The notes: generated from the sequence alone by a model not told the origin. A stretch of DNA of 64,000 bases from Anaerobacillus arseniciselenatis (GCF_001865995.1 NZ_MLQQ01000006.1:1-64000), one strand, 5' to 3'; positions 8,732-17,705 are shown, counted from the stretch's first letter. A program made the numbers and translations.

Positions 8732-9328
8732 CTGATTACAGCCATTATTCTTGCAGCAGGTAAATCTAGCCGTTTAGGAAGCCCGAAACAACTTCTTCCT
8801 TTTCATAAAAAGTCTTTAATTCGTGTAGTTACAGAAAACTTGCTTGAAACCAAAGTAGATAAGGTGATAGTAGTCCTCGGTCATCAAGCGGATACCATTT
8901 CAAACGAATTACAAGGTCTCCCTGTTCGTGTCATTATTAATCCCGAATATGAATTAGGCCATAGTTCATCGATGATTGCGGGAGTTAAAGCTGCCAATCT
9001 CAATTCTAGTCTTATGTTTGTTTTAGGAGATCAACCTTTAATTAAATCTGAGACAATAAATCATCTTGTTGACTTGCATATGGAATCAAGAAAAATAGTC
9101 GTTCCATCTTATCAAGGCAAGAATGGACATCCCGTTATATTCCCTAAAAAATTTAGGTCAAAGCTACTTTCCCTTCAAGGAGACATTGGCGCAAAACATA
9201 TCATAGCTGCAAATCGAAATGAAACTTTATTTAACGATGTAAAAGATCAAGGAATTATTCTAGATATAGATACCTGGAATGATTACCAACTTCTTAGTAG
9301 GAGGTTTAATCTATGTCTAACGGACTAG
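8732..9328 (+). CDS. MobA-like molybdenum cofactor nucleotidyltransferase (MocA/PucB type), CTG start
   Basis: The coding frame opens ITAIILAAGKSSRLGSPKQL, the nucleotide-binding loop of MobA/MocA proteins, and continues to FVLGDQPLI (metal-binding Asp) and GKNGHPVIFP. The product would be about 198 aa and attach a CMP or GMP to molybdopterin for the xanthine dehydrogenase family; B. subtilis PucB has this role. No ATG or GTG precedes the essential loop: after a TGA the frame reads CCT CTT CTG ATT, so CTG at 8732 (or ATT at 8735) must start it, with GGGGGTG about 7 nt upstream. An ATG-only caller would begin 36 codons late at 8840 and lose the active site. Confidence 0.85.
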   Translation: MITAIILAAGKSSRLGSPKQLLPFHKKSLIRVVTENLLETKVDKVIVVLGHQADTISNELQGLPVRVIINPEYELGHSSSMIAGVKAANLNSSLMFVLGDQPLIKSETINHLVDLHMESRKIVVPSYQGKNGHPVIFPKKFRSKLLSLQGDIGAKHIIAANRNETLFNDVKDQGIILDIDTWNDYQLLSRRFNLCLTD

Positions 9329-10146
9329 TTGTCATTAAAGGAGCAGGAGATCTTGCCACAGGTGTCGCTCATCGACTTTTTCAATGTGGCTTTTCTATAC
9401 TAATGCTTGAAGTTCCAAAGCCTACAGTCATACGAAGAACAGTTGCATTTGCAGACGCTGTCTATAACAATATAACAACGGTTGAAGGAGTGACTGCGGT
9501 TTTAGCCGAAAACTATGATGAAATCAATCAAGCTTTATCCTTAAATCAAATCCCTATATTCGTTGACCCTGAGTGGAAATCAATTCAGCACTTTCAACCG
9601 ATCGTTGTCATCGATGCGATCCTTGCTAAAAAAAACTTAGGTACTTCATTACAAGACGCTCCACTCGTGATCGGTTTAGGACCTGGATTTACCGCTGGAG
9701 AAGATGTGCATGCAGTAGTTGAAACGCAAAGAGGCCATTATTTAGGCACAGTCATTTACTCTGGCGAAGCAATTGCAGATTCAGGAGTCCCCGGTGAAAT
9801 TGGTGGATATAGTAAAGAACGACTAATTCGCTCACCCGCTAAAGGAGTTTTCGATTCAGAGAAACAAATTGGAGAAACAGTAACCGCAGGAGAATTAGTG
9901 GCAAAAGTAGGTAATGACCCAGTATACGCTCCTATTTCTGGAATTTTACGAGGACTACTTCACTCAGGATTAGAAGTAAAAAAAGGGACGAAAATTGGCG
10001 ATATCGATCCTCGAGATGTAAGTGAACATATTGATAGTATTTCTGATAAGGCCCGTTCGATTAGCGGGGGTGTATTAGAAGCCATTTTAAAAACGGCGAA
10101 AAATAAGGGGGAAGAAAATTGGATACTAAATTTACTAAAATATTAA
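9313..10146 (+). CDS. yqeB: YqeB family protein, selenium-dependent molybdenum hydroxylase system
   Basis: 277 aa with an N-terminal Rossmann-like start VIKGAGDLATGVAHRL and the conserved block VIGLGPGFTAGEDVHAVVET, then GEIGGY and a C-terminal biotinyl/lipoyl-like segment. This is the EF2563/YqeB family, a marker of selenium-dependent molybdenum hydroxylase loci. Its biochemical step is not known. The gene overlaps the end of the MobA-like gene by 16 bp, has GGAGG upstream and overlaps the start of xdhC, so the three are translationally coupled. Confidence 0.88.
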   Translation: MSNGLVVIKGAGDLATGVAHRLFQCGFSILMLEVPKPTVIRRTVAFADAVYNNITTVEGVTAVLAENYDEINQALSLNQIPIFVDPEWKSIQHFQPIVVIDAILAKKNLGTSLQDAPLVIGLGPGFTAGEDVHAVVETQRGHYLGTVIYSGEAIADSGVPGEIGGYSKERLIRSPAKGVFDSEKQIGETVTAGELVAKVGNDPVYAPISGILRGLLHSGLEVKKGTKIGDIDPRDVSEHIDSISDKARSISGGVLEAILKTAKNKGEENWILNLLKY

Positions 10147-11243
10147 AGCATGTTTGTAATGAAAATATAGCTGCTGCATTAGTAACGATTATCTCAGCAA
10201 AAGGGTCTACCCCTCGTAGTCCGGGGGCGAAAATGCTTATTTTAAACGACGAACGAATCTTTGGCACGATTGGAGGTGGTTGCGGAGAGGCCTATATTAT
10301 CGATGAAGCCAAAACTGCCCTTATGACACTTACACCGACGCTTCGAACCGTTGATATGACCGATGATGTCGCTGAAGGTGAAGGAATGGTTTGTGGTGGG
10401 ATTATGGAAGTTTTTATAGATATCCTCTTACCTGGAAAAAATGATTCCAATCATATATTACTAAAATATATTGATGCATATGAAAAAAAGCAATCTCCCG
10501 TTCTTTTAGTATCTGTAAATGAAAATCACCCTACTTGTCCACTTGGCAGTAAAATGGTGATCACCTCTAATGGTGAAAAGTTCGGAAACCTATTAGGAGA
10601 CAACGACGAGGAACTACTCCAATTTTTAGAAATAAATAATAACACAAAAAATAGTAAGATCGTCAGTTTTGGTGAACATCAACTTTTCATAGATCAACCT
10701 GACACTACCGTCAATCTTCTCATCCTTGGTGCAGGACACATTGCTCTTCCGCTTTCCAAGATGGCAAAAATGATTGGTCATCATGTAACCGTCGTTGATG
10801 ATCGACCACAGTTTGCGAACCGCGAACGCTTTCAAGAAGCAGATGAAGTCATTTGTAATCGATTTGAAGATAGTTTACAAGAAATCGAATTTACACCGAA
10901 CACTTACGTTGTGATCATTACTCGTGGTCATCGTTTTGATAAAATATGCCTTCGAGAAGTGATCCAACAACCGACAGGATATACGGGAATGATCGGTAGT
11001 CGTCGTAGAGTTAGAGCTTTAAAAGAAGAACTCGTCGATGAAGGATTTCCTCTCGATCACTTAAACAAAGTTTATTCACCTATCGGGTTAGATATCGGTT
11101 CAGAAACCCCTGAAGAAATAGCAATCAGTATTTTAGCTGAGCTTATAAAAGTTCATCGTGAAGGAAAAGTTCCATCACTGAAATTAACGATTGATGAGCG
11201 GCACGAGCCAAGGAAAGCAAAAGAATTATTGTACACTAAATGA
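10119..11243 (+). CDS. xdhC: XdhC/CoxI family molybdenum hydroxylase maturation factor
   Basis: 374 aa. The N-terminal XdhC domain carries AKGSTPRSPGAKM and the GGGCGEA block; the C-terminal Rossmann domain has LILGAGHIALPLSKMAK and IGSRRRVRAL. XdhC binds the molybdenum cofactor and promotes its sulfuration (or selenation) before insertion into the hydroxylase. TTG at 10119 is the start, with AGGGGGA 6-8 nt upstream; the gene overlaps yqeB by 28 bp. It closes the maturation operon and is followed by a terminator. Confidence 0.93.
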   Translation: MDTKFTKILKHVCNENIAAALVTIISAKGSTPRSPGAKMLILNDERIFGTIGGGCGEAYIIDEAKTALMTLTPTLRTVDMTDDVAEGEGMVCGGIMEVFIDILLPGKNDSNHILLKYIDAYEKKQSPVLLVSVNENHPTCPLGSKMVITSNGEKFGNLLGDNDEELLQFLEINNNTKNSKIVSFGEHQLFIDQPDTTVNLLILGAGHIALPLSKMAKMIGHHVTVVDDRPQFANRERFQEADEVICNRFEDSLQEIEFTPNTYVVIITRGHRFDKICLREVIQQPTGYTGMIGSRRRVRALKEELVDEGFPLDHLNKVYSPIGLDIGSETPEEIAISILAELIKVHREGKVPSLKLTIDERHEPRKAKELLYTK

Positions 11244-11333
11244 TATGATTTAATAAACAAAACTAATTTAACTTTCTATACAGAATCAAACTTCTAAAAA
11301 CCTCGTTTCGAAAACTGCTTTAAAACAAAAAGT

Positions 11334-11393
11334 CAGGTGCCTCCCGATGCTTTAAAATGCTGAAGGGGGCACCTTTCATTGTTTTTTAGCAAA
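11334..11393 (+). terminator. Probable terminator after xdhC
   Basis: AGGTGCC and GGCACCT form the base of an imperfect hairpin starting about 90 bp after the xdhC stop; the plus strand continues into a T-rich tract (TTTTTT). Confidence 0.65.
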
Positions 11394-11539
11394 GTTTAAC
11401 AAGATTCGGGACAAAACAAAGTGTGAGACACCGCTAGGCACCAAATATAGACATATGATAAATCTGTACGTCTTTATTTAGTAGGACCGCGTGGCGTCAG
11501 ACACTTTTGTCCCACCCTCTTTTAACTATAAATTTCACA

Positions 11540-11578
11540 AAAAAACAACACCCTAAAAATTTAGAGTATTGTTTCAGA
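11540..11578 (-). terminator. Terminator of the SRPBCC gene
   Basis: AACAATACTCTAAA pairs imperfectly with TTTAGGGTGTTGTT on the minus strand and runs into seven T just downstream of the stop at 11581. Confidence 0.75.
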
Positions 11579-11580
11579 GT

Positions 11581-12006
11581 TTATGCTTCTACAACGTTGC
11601 GTAGTCCATTATTTAGAAGCCCTTCCCAGCCCATGTCCATCGTATTTCTAATTTGTAAGTTTGTCATATCCGGGCCTGGACCTGGAATTTTCTCATCTGG
11701 CGCTCCCCAACCTGAGTGAACTAACGTAACTTCTGTTTTGTCGTCACCTAAATCTTTTAATTCAAAGGAAACGACCCAACCTGCTTCTCCCCACGTAAGT
11801 ACAACTTCGTTCGGTTCTTCGATTTTTACAACTTTACATGCAGTTGGTCCAAAAGGAGATTGAATCGTAAATTCATGCCCTTCTGTTGGTTGAAAATCAT
11901 TTTCCATAAACCAAGAACGAATGCCTTCAGGCGTAGCAACAGCATTCCAAACTTGATGTATATTCGCATTTAAGGTAATCTCTTTTCGAATTTCTGGTGT
12001 TCCCAT
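11581..12006 (-). CDS. SRPBCC domain protein (AHSA1 family)
   Basis: The 141-aa protein has the START/Bet v1-like pattern of AHSA1 proteins: ITLNANIHQVWNAVATPEGI at the N-terminus, a central VLTWGEAGW strand and a C-terminal helix MGWEGLLNNGLRNVVE. These proteins form a hydrophobic cavity for a small ligand, but the natural ligand is generally unknown. Single gene with its own terminator; a short family I repeat lies just upstream. Confidence 0.85.
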   Translation of the reverse strand: MGTPEIRKEITLNANIHQVWNAVATPEGIRSWFMENDFQPTEGHEFTIQSPFGPTACKVVKIEEPNEVVLTWGEAGWVVSFELKDLGDDKTEVTLVHSGWGAPDEKIPGPGPDMTNLQIRNTMDMGWEGLLNNGLRNVVEA

Positions 12007-12038
12007 TTAATACACTCCTAAAATTTTTTATATGTATG

Positions 12039-12104
12039 AGAGTGAATTTCATAATAACCAGGTAGCATCTTAGTCGCGTTAATGAAGCATTATGAAATTC
12101 TCTA
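12039..12104. repeat. Palindromic repeat family I, short copy
   Basis: Outer arms GTGAATTTCATAAT and ATTATGAAATTCTC enclose only about 35 nt, so the inner hairpin is replaced or lost. It lies upstream of the SRPBCC gene. Confidence 0.6.
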
Positions 12105-12178
12105 ACTAAAAATACTTTACGTATTTTTAGCTAAGTTGTCAAAAGAATACAGTTGGTTTCCAAAAAAAGTTTGAATTT

Positions 12179-13516
12179 CTACACCGACTCGGGTTGCATT
12201 ATTGGTTGTTCGGGATCATCAGTTAGCGCATCAGGTATCTCTATTTCCATATTTCTTACTCTAGGATGAAGATAGATTAACATAGTTACCACTACAAATA
12301 ACGAACCAATAAGTATAAATAATAAGCCGATCCCACGACCATCCCCTGATCCGATCAATTGACCGATACTATTAGCTAGTATTCCATTTTCCGCCATTAG
12401 CGGATTAAATACTTTGTCAACTAATGGTCCAGCAATAATAATTGCAAGCGGATATAACGAAATACTAAACATCCTTCGAAGTGTAAAGACTCGCCCTTGG
12501 ATGCTAGGCTCAACTTTACTTTGCCAAACAGCCTGGCTACAGGAATTGACCAATGGTATTAAGAATAAAAATAAGCTAAAACATACTGTAATAAACACAA
12601 TTGACGTCGTAAAACCAGCAAGAGATATCAATATTCCTGCCATTCCACATCCGTAGAATATTCCCTTAATTCGTTGTTTCGGACCTCCCCAAACGCTTAT
12701 AAAAATTCCCCCTAACAGCATCCCAAATCCTGATATCGACAATACGACCCCGAGAACTTGTTCTGAAGATAAGGTGATGATTAGCGGCTGAAGTAACACA
12801 TTAACAAAACCTAGCAGTAAGTTAATACTCGCTGAAAAGATTAATAACCACTTAAAACCAGGTCGACTCATAATATAGTTCCAACCTTCTTTTGCTTCTA
12901 CAAGGAACTGTTGGATATTTAATTTTGTTGTTGCCTTCACTTCCAATTCAGGAATTTTTGCGAAAAATAAAGTTGTCACCGCAATAAGAAAAGCGAATAA
13001 ATCAATGAAAATGATTGCTTGTAATCCATGTAAATAAAGGAGAAGTCCTGCGACAGTTGGCGCAATGATTATTGACGCTGATTCACCTACTTGGATCATT
13101 CCATTTGCTCTACTTAACTGTTGCTTCGGTACTAATAAGGAAATCACCGATTGATAGGTCGGCATCAGGAATGTGTTAAAAGTCGACGCTAACGCTGAAG
13201 TCACGTAAATATGCCAAACCTCCAGACTATTTGTTAAAACTAAAACGAGAATTATACTTGTTGAAAAAGCAGCAACACAGTTACTCATCATCATTAATTT
13301 TTTTCTAGAAAAACGATCGATAATAACTCCAGCAAAAGGAGAGATAATCACGGTAGGAAGAACGACAGATAAAATGATCATCGAAAATTGTGTAACAGAC
13401 CCGGTTTCCGTCAACACCCAAAACCCTAATGCAAAAGAAGTTAAACTCGTCCCGATGACCGAAATGAATTGCCCTGCCCATATTAAAAGGAATGTTCTAA
13501 AACTTTTATTGTGCAT
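12179..13516 (-). CDS. MFS transporter, 12-span drug/solute exporter type
   Basis: 445 aa with about twelve hydrophobic helices, a GVIIDRFSRKKLMM loop between helices 2 and 3 (the MFS signature), and a long central cytoplasmic loop near residues 190-215. It resembles the macrolide-efflux-like MFS group of Firmicutes that also carries GPLVDKVF in the C-terminal half. It is encoded alone and divergently from the radical SAM gene. The substrate cannot be inferred. The C-terminal tail is acidic. Confidence 0.88.
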   Translation of the reverse strand: MHNKSFRTFLLIWAGQFISVIGTSLTSFALGFWVLTETGSVTQFSMIILSVVLPTVIISPFAGVIIDRFSRKKLMMMSNCVAAFSTSIILVLVLTNSLEVWHIYVTSALASTFNTFLMPTYQSVISLLVPKQQLSRANGMIQVGESASIIIAPTVAGLLLYLHGLQAIIFIDLFAFLIAVTTLFFAKIPELEVKATTKLNIQQFLVEAKEGWNYIMSRPGFKWLLIFSASINLLLGFVNVLLQPLIITLSSEQVLGVVLSISGFGMLLGGIFISVWGGPKQRIKGIFYGCGMAGILISLAGFTTSIVFITVCFSLFLFLIPLVNSCSQAVWQSKVEPSIQGRVFTLRRMFSISLYPLAIIIAGPLVDKVFNPLMAENGILANSIGQLIGSGDGRGIGLLFILIGSLFVVVTMLIYLHPRVRNMEIEIPDALTDDPEQPIMQPESV

Positions 13517-13853
13517 TTTTAGTACCTGCTTTCAATTTATTATTTGTCACAAAAAACAACAATCGATTTGTTACCTTTATGATATATTTCTAACAGCAGT
13601 AACAAAACGTGCTAAAGCTTGATTTATATTCCGCCTCTAGACTGAATTTTAGGGTTCGCCCTTTGAAAAAAACGTCTCTTATTAATGAACGAACATATAA
13701 TGGTGCGTGTAACATCACTTATTAACCCATTTATTTCCAAGATAATTTCAAATTACTGGACTCCCTAAGTAAGCAACTGCTCAAAATAAAGTGACAACCC
13801 CCGTCACATAAGGTATCATTTACTTCAATGACAATTTGAAGGAGTAAAACACC

Positions 13854-14729
13854 ATGAAAAAATTCAACAAAGTTTATGTTGAAATTACAAGTAGTTGTAA
13901 TCTCGCATGTTACTTTTGTCCACCGACGGAAAGGGCAAAGCAGTTTATCGAAGTGGAGCAGTTTAAACACGTGTTAGATCAAATCAAACCACATACGGAC
14001 TATATTTATTTACACGTAAAAGGAGAACCCCTCCTTCACCCAAAAATCGATGAACTATTAGACATTAGTGCCGAAAAAGGGTTTAAAGTGAATATCACGA
14101 CAAACGGAACACTCCTTAAAAAAGCAAAAAGTAAAATTTTTATGAAAAAAGCTATACGTCAAATGAACTTTTCATTGCATAGCTTTGATGGTCATCCTCA
14201 TTCGACGGATCGTCTACAATACATTACAACTATTCTCTCGTTTGCAAAAGAAGCGGTTGCACAAAGTAAAATGATCGTATCGTTACGACTATGGAACTTA
14301 GATCAAAACAATGCTACGAACGTTGAGAAAAAGCGGAATCGTGAGGCACTTGAAATTATTGAAAAAGAATTCGGGCTCGATTATCAAATTGAAGAAAAAG
14401 TGGTTCCTGGTAGTGGTGTAAAAATAGCGGAACAGATTTATTTAAACCAAGACCATGAATTTAAGTGGCCTGCTCTCAACGAGCAAGAGGATGAGGGGCA
14501 CGGATTTTGTCACGCGTTAAGAAATCAAGCAGCAATCCTTACTAACGGCACCGTTATCCCTTGTTGTCTTGACGGAGAAGGTGTCATCAATTTAGGGAAC
14601 GTGTACGAAATGGATTTTTCCGAAATTATCGAAAGTAACCGCGCAAACGAGCTTTACGACGGATTTTCGCGTAGACAAGCCGTCGAAGAATTATGTAGAA
14701 AATGTGGGTATCGGAAACGCTTTGGCTAA
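13854..14729 (+). CDS. Radical SAM protein with C-terminal SPASM-like cysteines
   Basis: 291 aa. CNLACYFC at residues 17-24 binds the [4Fe-4S] cluster used to cleave S-adenosylmethionine, followed by the SAM-contacting KGEPLLHP and NITTNGTLL motifs. The last 80 residues hold CHALRN, PCCLDGEG and CRKCGY, the spacing of an auxiliary-cluster (SPASM/Twitch) domain. Related proteins modify peptides or act as anaerobic maturases. No peptide substrate gene is obvious nearby, so the role is open. AAGGAG precedes the ATG. Confidence 0.88.
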   Translation: MKKFNKVYVEITSSCNLACYFCPPTERAKQFIEVEQFKHVLDQIKPHTDYIYLHVKGEPLLHPKIDELLDISAEKGFKVNITTNGTLLKKAKSKIFMKKAIRQMNFSLHSFDGHPHSTDRLQYITTILSFAKEAVAQSKMIVSLRLWNLDQNNATNVEKKRNREALEIIEKEFGLDYQIEEKVVPGSGVKIAEQIYLNQDHEFKWPALNEQEDEGHGFCHALRNQAAILTNGTVIPCCLDGEGVINLGNVYEMDFSEIIESNRANELYDGFSRRQAVEELCRKCGYRKRFG

Positions 14730-14763
14730 AAAAGAGAACAGCTATAACACTGTTCTCAACAAA
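14728..14763 (+). terminator. Terminator after the radical SAM gene (probably bidirectional)
   Basis: GAGAACAG and CTGTTCTC arms flank a short loop, with an A run on the left and T-rich sequence on the right. It lies between convergent genes. Confidence 0.7.
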
Positions 14764-14785
14764 ATCTAACATTGATTCACTTGGG

Positions 14786-15319
14786 CTATTTCCGCTTAAC
14801 CTCTTTTGCCCACTTTTCGAGTCTTTCAGCAATTCTCCAGTTGACGCGCTTTTCTAATGATTTTAAAGAATGTACCGCTGATTTAAGGGACTCATTCACA
14901 CTTTGTACATCGACGAGTTTCGTTTCATACTCAATTACAAAATTTTCAGCATCTTGGTTAATATAATCGATTAACTGAAATTCTCCCTTACTCTGTATTT
15001 CTTCAAGTAAACATTGGATAAAACATTGCATCGACACAACCTCATGTGACCAATACTTTTTGTTAAAAGTACTCTCTATATTGGCGATCATCCCGTCTTC
15101 TGCACGAATTAAATGAAGGTCAGGAAATGAAGGGATGATATACTGTTCATCTTCTTTGTCAATCGGTTGAATTCTTTCATTCATTGGTAATTGTTCAATG
15201 GATAATTTTTTCAGTTCAAAAATCGGCACGTGAAATCCACCATTCCAATCGTATTGCTTACCGTTCACAATCCAAGATTCTATTTCTCCAAAGTGATCAA
15301 AAATTAAATCGTCATCCAT
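14786..15319 (-). CDS. Hypothetical protein, 177 aa
   Basis: Starts MDDDLIFDHFGEIESWIVNG, with GGGGGA upstream. The N-terminal half is acidic and beta-rich; the C-terminal 60 residues (VNESLKSAVHSLKSLEKRV) form a likely amphipathic helix ending in basic residues. No signal peptide or membrane span. I do not recognise the family. It is convergent with the radical SAM gene and probably unrelated to it. Confidence 0.6.
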   Translation of the reverse strand: MDDDLIFDHFGEIESWIVNGKQYDWNGGFHVPIFELKKLSIEQLPMNERIQPIDKEDEQYIIPSFPDLHLIRAEDGMIANIESTFNKKYWSHEVVSMQCFIQCLLEEIQSKGEFQLIDYINQDAENFVIEYETKLVDVQSVNESLKSAVHSLKSLEKRVNWRIAERLEKWAKEVKRK

Positions 15320-15358
15320 TTTTTATCACTCCCCCTAAAAATCATTGTTCTATCATAA

Positions 15359-15595
15359 GTGAATTTCATAATTACAAAAATGAACCATATTAATTGCTAT
15401 TTAGTTGCGAGTGATTTTACGCATTTCCATATAAATACTTAATGAAGTGAATTTCATAATTACGAAAAATGAGCCACATTAAACAATATATAGTTTGCTA
15501 ATGGTTTTGACGTAACTATATATTGATCGTAGTGGCGAAAATAACGAATTATGAAATTCATTGAATGGCAAAAATATTGAATTATGAAATTCATT
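15359..15595. repeat. Palindromic repeat family I, outer copy split by a nested copy
   Basis: The left part (15359-15446) starts GTGAATTTCATAATTAC and the right part (15563-15595) ends AATTATGAAATTCATT. Removing the inner copy restores a family I element of about 120 bp. The word AATG occurs on both sides of the inner copy (15441 and 15564), as expected for a short target-site duplication. Confidence 0.7.
15447..15562. repeat. Palindromic repeat family I, nested copy
   Basis: Complete copy of about 116 bp: arms GTGAATTTCATAATTACG and GAATTATGAAATTCATT, middle stem GCCAC/GTGGC, inner stem CAATATATAGTT/AACTATATATTG. It sits inside another copy of the same family. Confidence 0.85.
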
Positions 15596-15811
15596 ATCTC
15601 ATAAATGTTGCAACTGCTATCAGATTGCAAGCGATAATTGTATCCTATTATATTAATTGACTACGGTTGATAGAACAAATTGCGGTTAATTTTCTTATTT
15701 CAGGCCACAAGGTTACTACAACTAGTTGAGCTAAATCGTTCTCAAACACGCCCACTTCATTACTTATGTTACTATAATACTATACATATTTTTTATGGGA
15801 GAGGATGCACA

Positions 15812-16864
15812 ATGAAATTAACAAAACTTCGCGAAAAATTAAATGCCGAAAATCTGGACGGTATTTTAATCACAAACCCTTATAATCGAAGATACATGTC
15901 TGATTTCACAGGAACCGCTGGCGTACTGCTTATTTCTTTATCAGAAGCAAAATTAATCGTGGATGGTCGCTATATTGAGCAAGCCCACGCGCAAGCACAA
16001 CCATTCGAAATCGTCGAGCACCATAAAAACCTTTTAGAAGTCATCGCACAGCAAGTAAAAAGTATGAATATTACAACGCTTGGGTATGAAGCCGATCATA
16101 CGAGTGTAACTCAATTTAACCGCTATCGTGAAAAACTAAATATCGAATTACAGAATACTGCAAATCTAGTAGAATCGCTAAGAATTATTAAAACTGAGGA
16201 CGAATTAGTGCAAATGCGAGAAGCGGCCAAAATTGCAGAAAAAGCATTTCAACACATTTTAGGCGTGATTAAGCCTGGAGTAACTGAACGAGAAATATGC
16301 GCAGAATTAATTTTTAAAATGCAAATGCTTGGTGCTGGTGGTTCTTCTAATGACCCAATTGTCGCTTCCGGGTGGAGGTCAGCTCTTCCCCACGGACGAG
16401 CTACCGATAAAGTGATTGAAAATGGTGATATGCTGACATTAGACTACGGAGCCGTTTACAACGGATATCTTTCCGATATGACACGCACTGTCGCAATTGG
16501 TGAACCACCTTCAGAGCTAAAAAAAATATACGAAGTCGTCTTCGAAACTCTCGAATTTTCCAAAGAAAAAGCAAGACCGGGCTTATCAGTGAAAGAATTT
16601 GACCAACTTGGTAGAGATTATATTGAAAAGCACGGCTACGGTAAGTATTTCATCCACGGCATCGGTCACGGCCTCGGTCTAGAACTTCACGAAGCGCCAA
16701 CTGTCGTAGCAAACGAACGTTTAGAAGAAAACATGGTGTTCACCGTTGAGCCAGGCATCTACATTTCCGGCTTAGGTGGCGTCCGTCTCGAAGACGATGT
16801 CGTCATTAAAAAAGATGGCGTCGAAACACTGACACCATCAAGCAAAGAACTGATTATTTTATAG
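15812..16864 (+). CDS. Xaa-Pro aminopeptidase/dipeptidase (M24 family)
   Basis: 350 aa. The N-terminal creatinase-like domain (residues 1-125) is followed by a pita-bread catalytic domain. Metal ligands are visible as Asp in LDYGAVYNGYLSD (two Asp), His in GIGHGLGLELHE, Glu in FTVEPGIY and Glu in GVRLEDDV, binding two metal ions. The enzyme removes the N-terminal residue from peptides with proline in position 2, in the cytoplasm. It resembles B. subtilis YqhT. Start at 15812 follows GGGAGAGG; a longer frame upstream has no site. Confidence 0.92.
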   Translation: MKLTKLREKLNAENLDGILITNPYNRRYMSDFTGTAGVLLISLSEAKLIVDGRYIEQAHAQAQPFEIVEHHKNLLEVIAQQVKSMNITTLGYEADHTSVTQFNRYREKLNIELQNTANLVESLRIIKTEDELVQMREAAKIAEKAFQHILGVIKPGVTEREICAELIFKMQMLGAGGSSNDPIVASGWRSALPHGRATDKVIENGDMLTLDYGAVYNGYLSDMTRTVAIGEPPSELKKIYEVVFETLEFSKEKARPGLSVKEFDQLGRDYIEKHGYGKYFIHGIGHGLGLELHEAPTVVANERLEENMVFTVEPGIYISGLGGVRLEDDVVIKKDGVETLTPSSKELIIL

Positions 16865-17005
16865 GGGGTGCCTGTTTGTCACGCCCGAGATCCTCAATTT
16901 GGCATTGAAATGTTTCGCATAACTATCGCACCCGTTCAAGATGGATATTGTACAGTATGGGGGGAAGTGCGCAATAGTTGGTCCCTTATGGGAGGCACTT
17001 CGTTC

Positions 17006-17300
17006 GGTAACGCGAGAAGTTCTCGCGCGACCTTTTGACGAGTGTGGTACTCGGTTGGGGCACTCGTGAAGGGCTCGCGTGACCTTTTGATGAATGTGGT
17101 ACTCGGTTGGGGCACTCGTGAAGGGCTCGCGTGACCTTTTGATGAATGTGGTACTCGGTTGGGGCACTCGTGAAGGGCTCGCGTGACCTTTTGACGAATG
17201 TGGTACTCGGTTGGGGTACTCGTGAAGGGCTCGCGTGACCTTTTGACGAATGTGGTACTCGGTTGGGGTACTCGTGAAGGGCTCGCGTGACCTTTTGACG
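17006..17300. repeat. Type A tandem repeat, 52-bp unit, element 1
   Basis: GTGGTACTCGGTTGGGG recurs at 17044, 17096, 17148, 17200 and 17252, exactly 52 bp apart. The edge unit contains a perfect hairpin CGCGAGAA-G-TTCTCGCG (17011-17027). GC-rich against the surroundings. Confidence 0.93.
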
Positions 17301-17374
17301 GGGGTCGTGCTTGGTTCAGTCACTTATACCGGGGTGAAGTAACCGAATTTGAATGAAACATTTGTTTTGATACG

Positions 17375-17705
17375 TACGTTTTACAGTTACTGTAATATCT
17401 GTGCGTCAATTGGCGTTTTGATACACGAATTTTACAGTTACTGTAATTTATGTGCATCAATTGGCGTTTTGATGCACGTATTTTACAGATACTGTAATTT
17501 ATGTGCATCAATTAGCGTTTTGATACACGCATTTTACAGATACTGTAATTCATGTGCATCAATCTGTGTTTTGATACACGCATTTTACAGATACTGTAAT
17601 TCATGTGCATCAACCTGTGTTTTGATACACGTATTTTACAGATACTGTAATTTATGTGCATCAATCTGTGTTTTGATACACGTATTCTACAAATACTGTA
17701 GTTCC
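17375..17705. repeat. Type B tandem repeat, 51-bp unit, element 1
   Basis: Seven units at 51-bp steps, each centred on TTACAGATACTGTAA and bounded by TTGATACAC and GTGCATCAA, so each unit is an imperfect palindrome of about 43 bp. Because 51 is divisible by three, one frame on each strand stays open as a 17-residue repeat. Confidence 0.93.

Noticed and set aside
16955..17705. CRISPR array
   Set aside because: Units abut each other with no variable spacers, and no cas genes are present.
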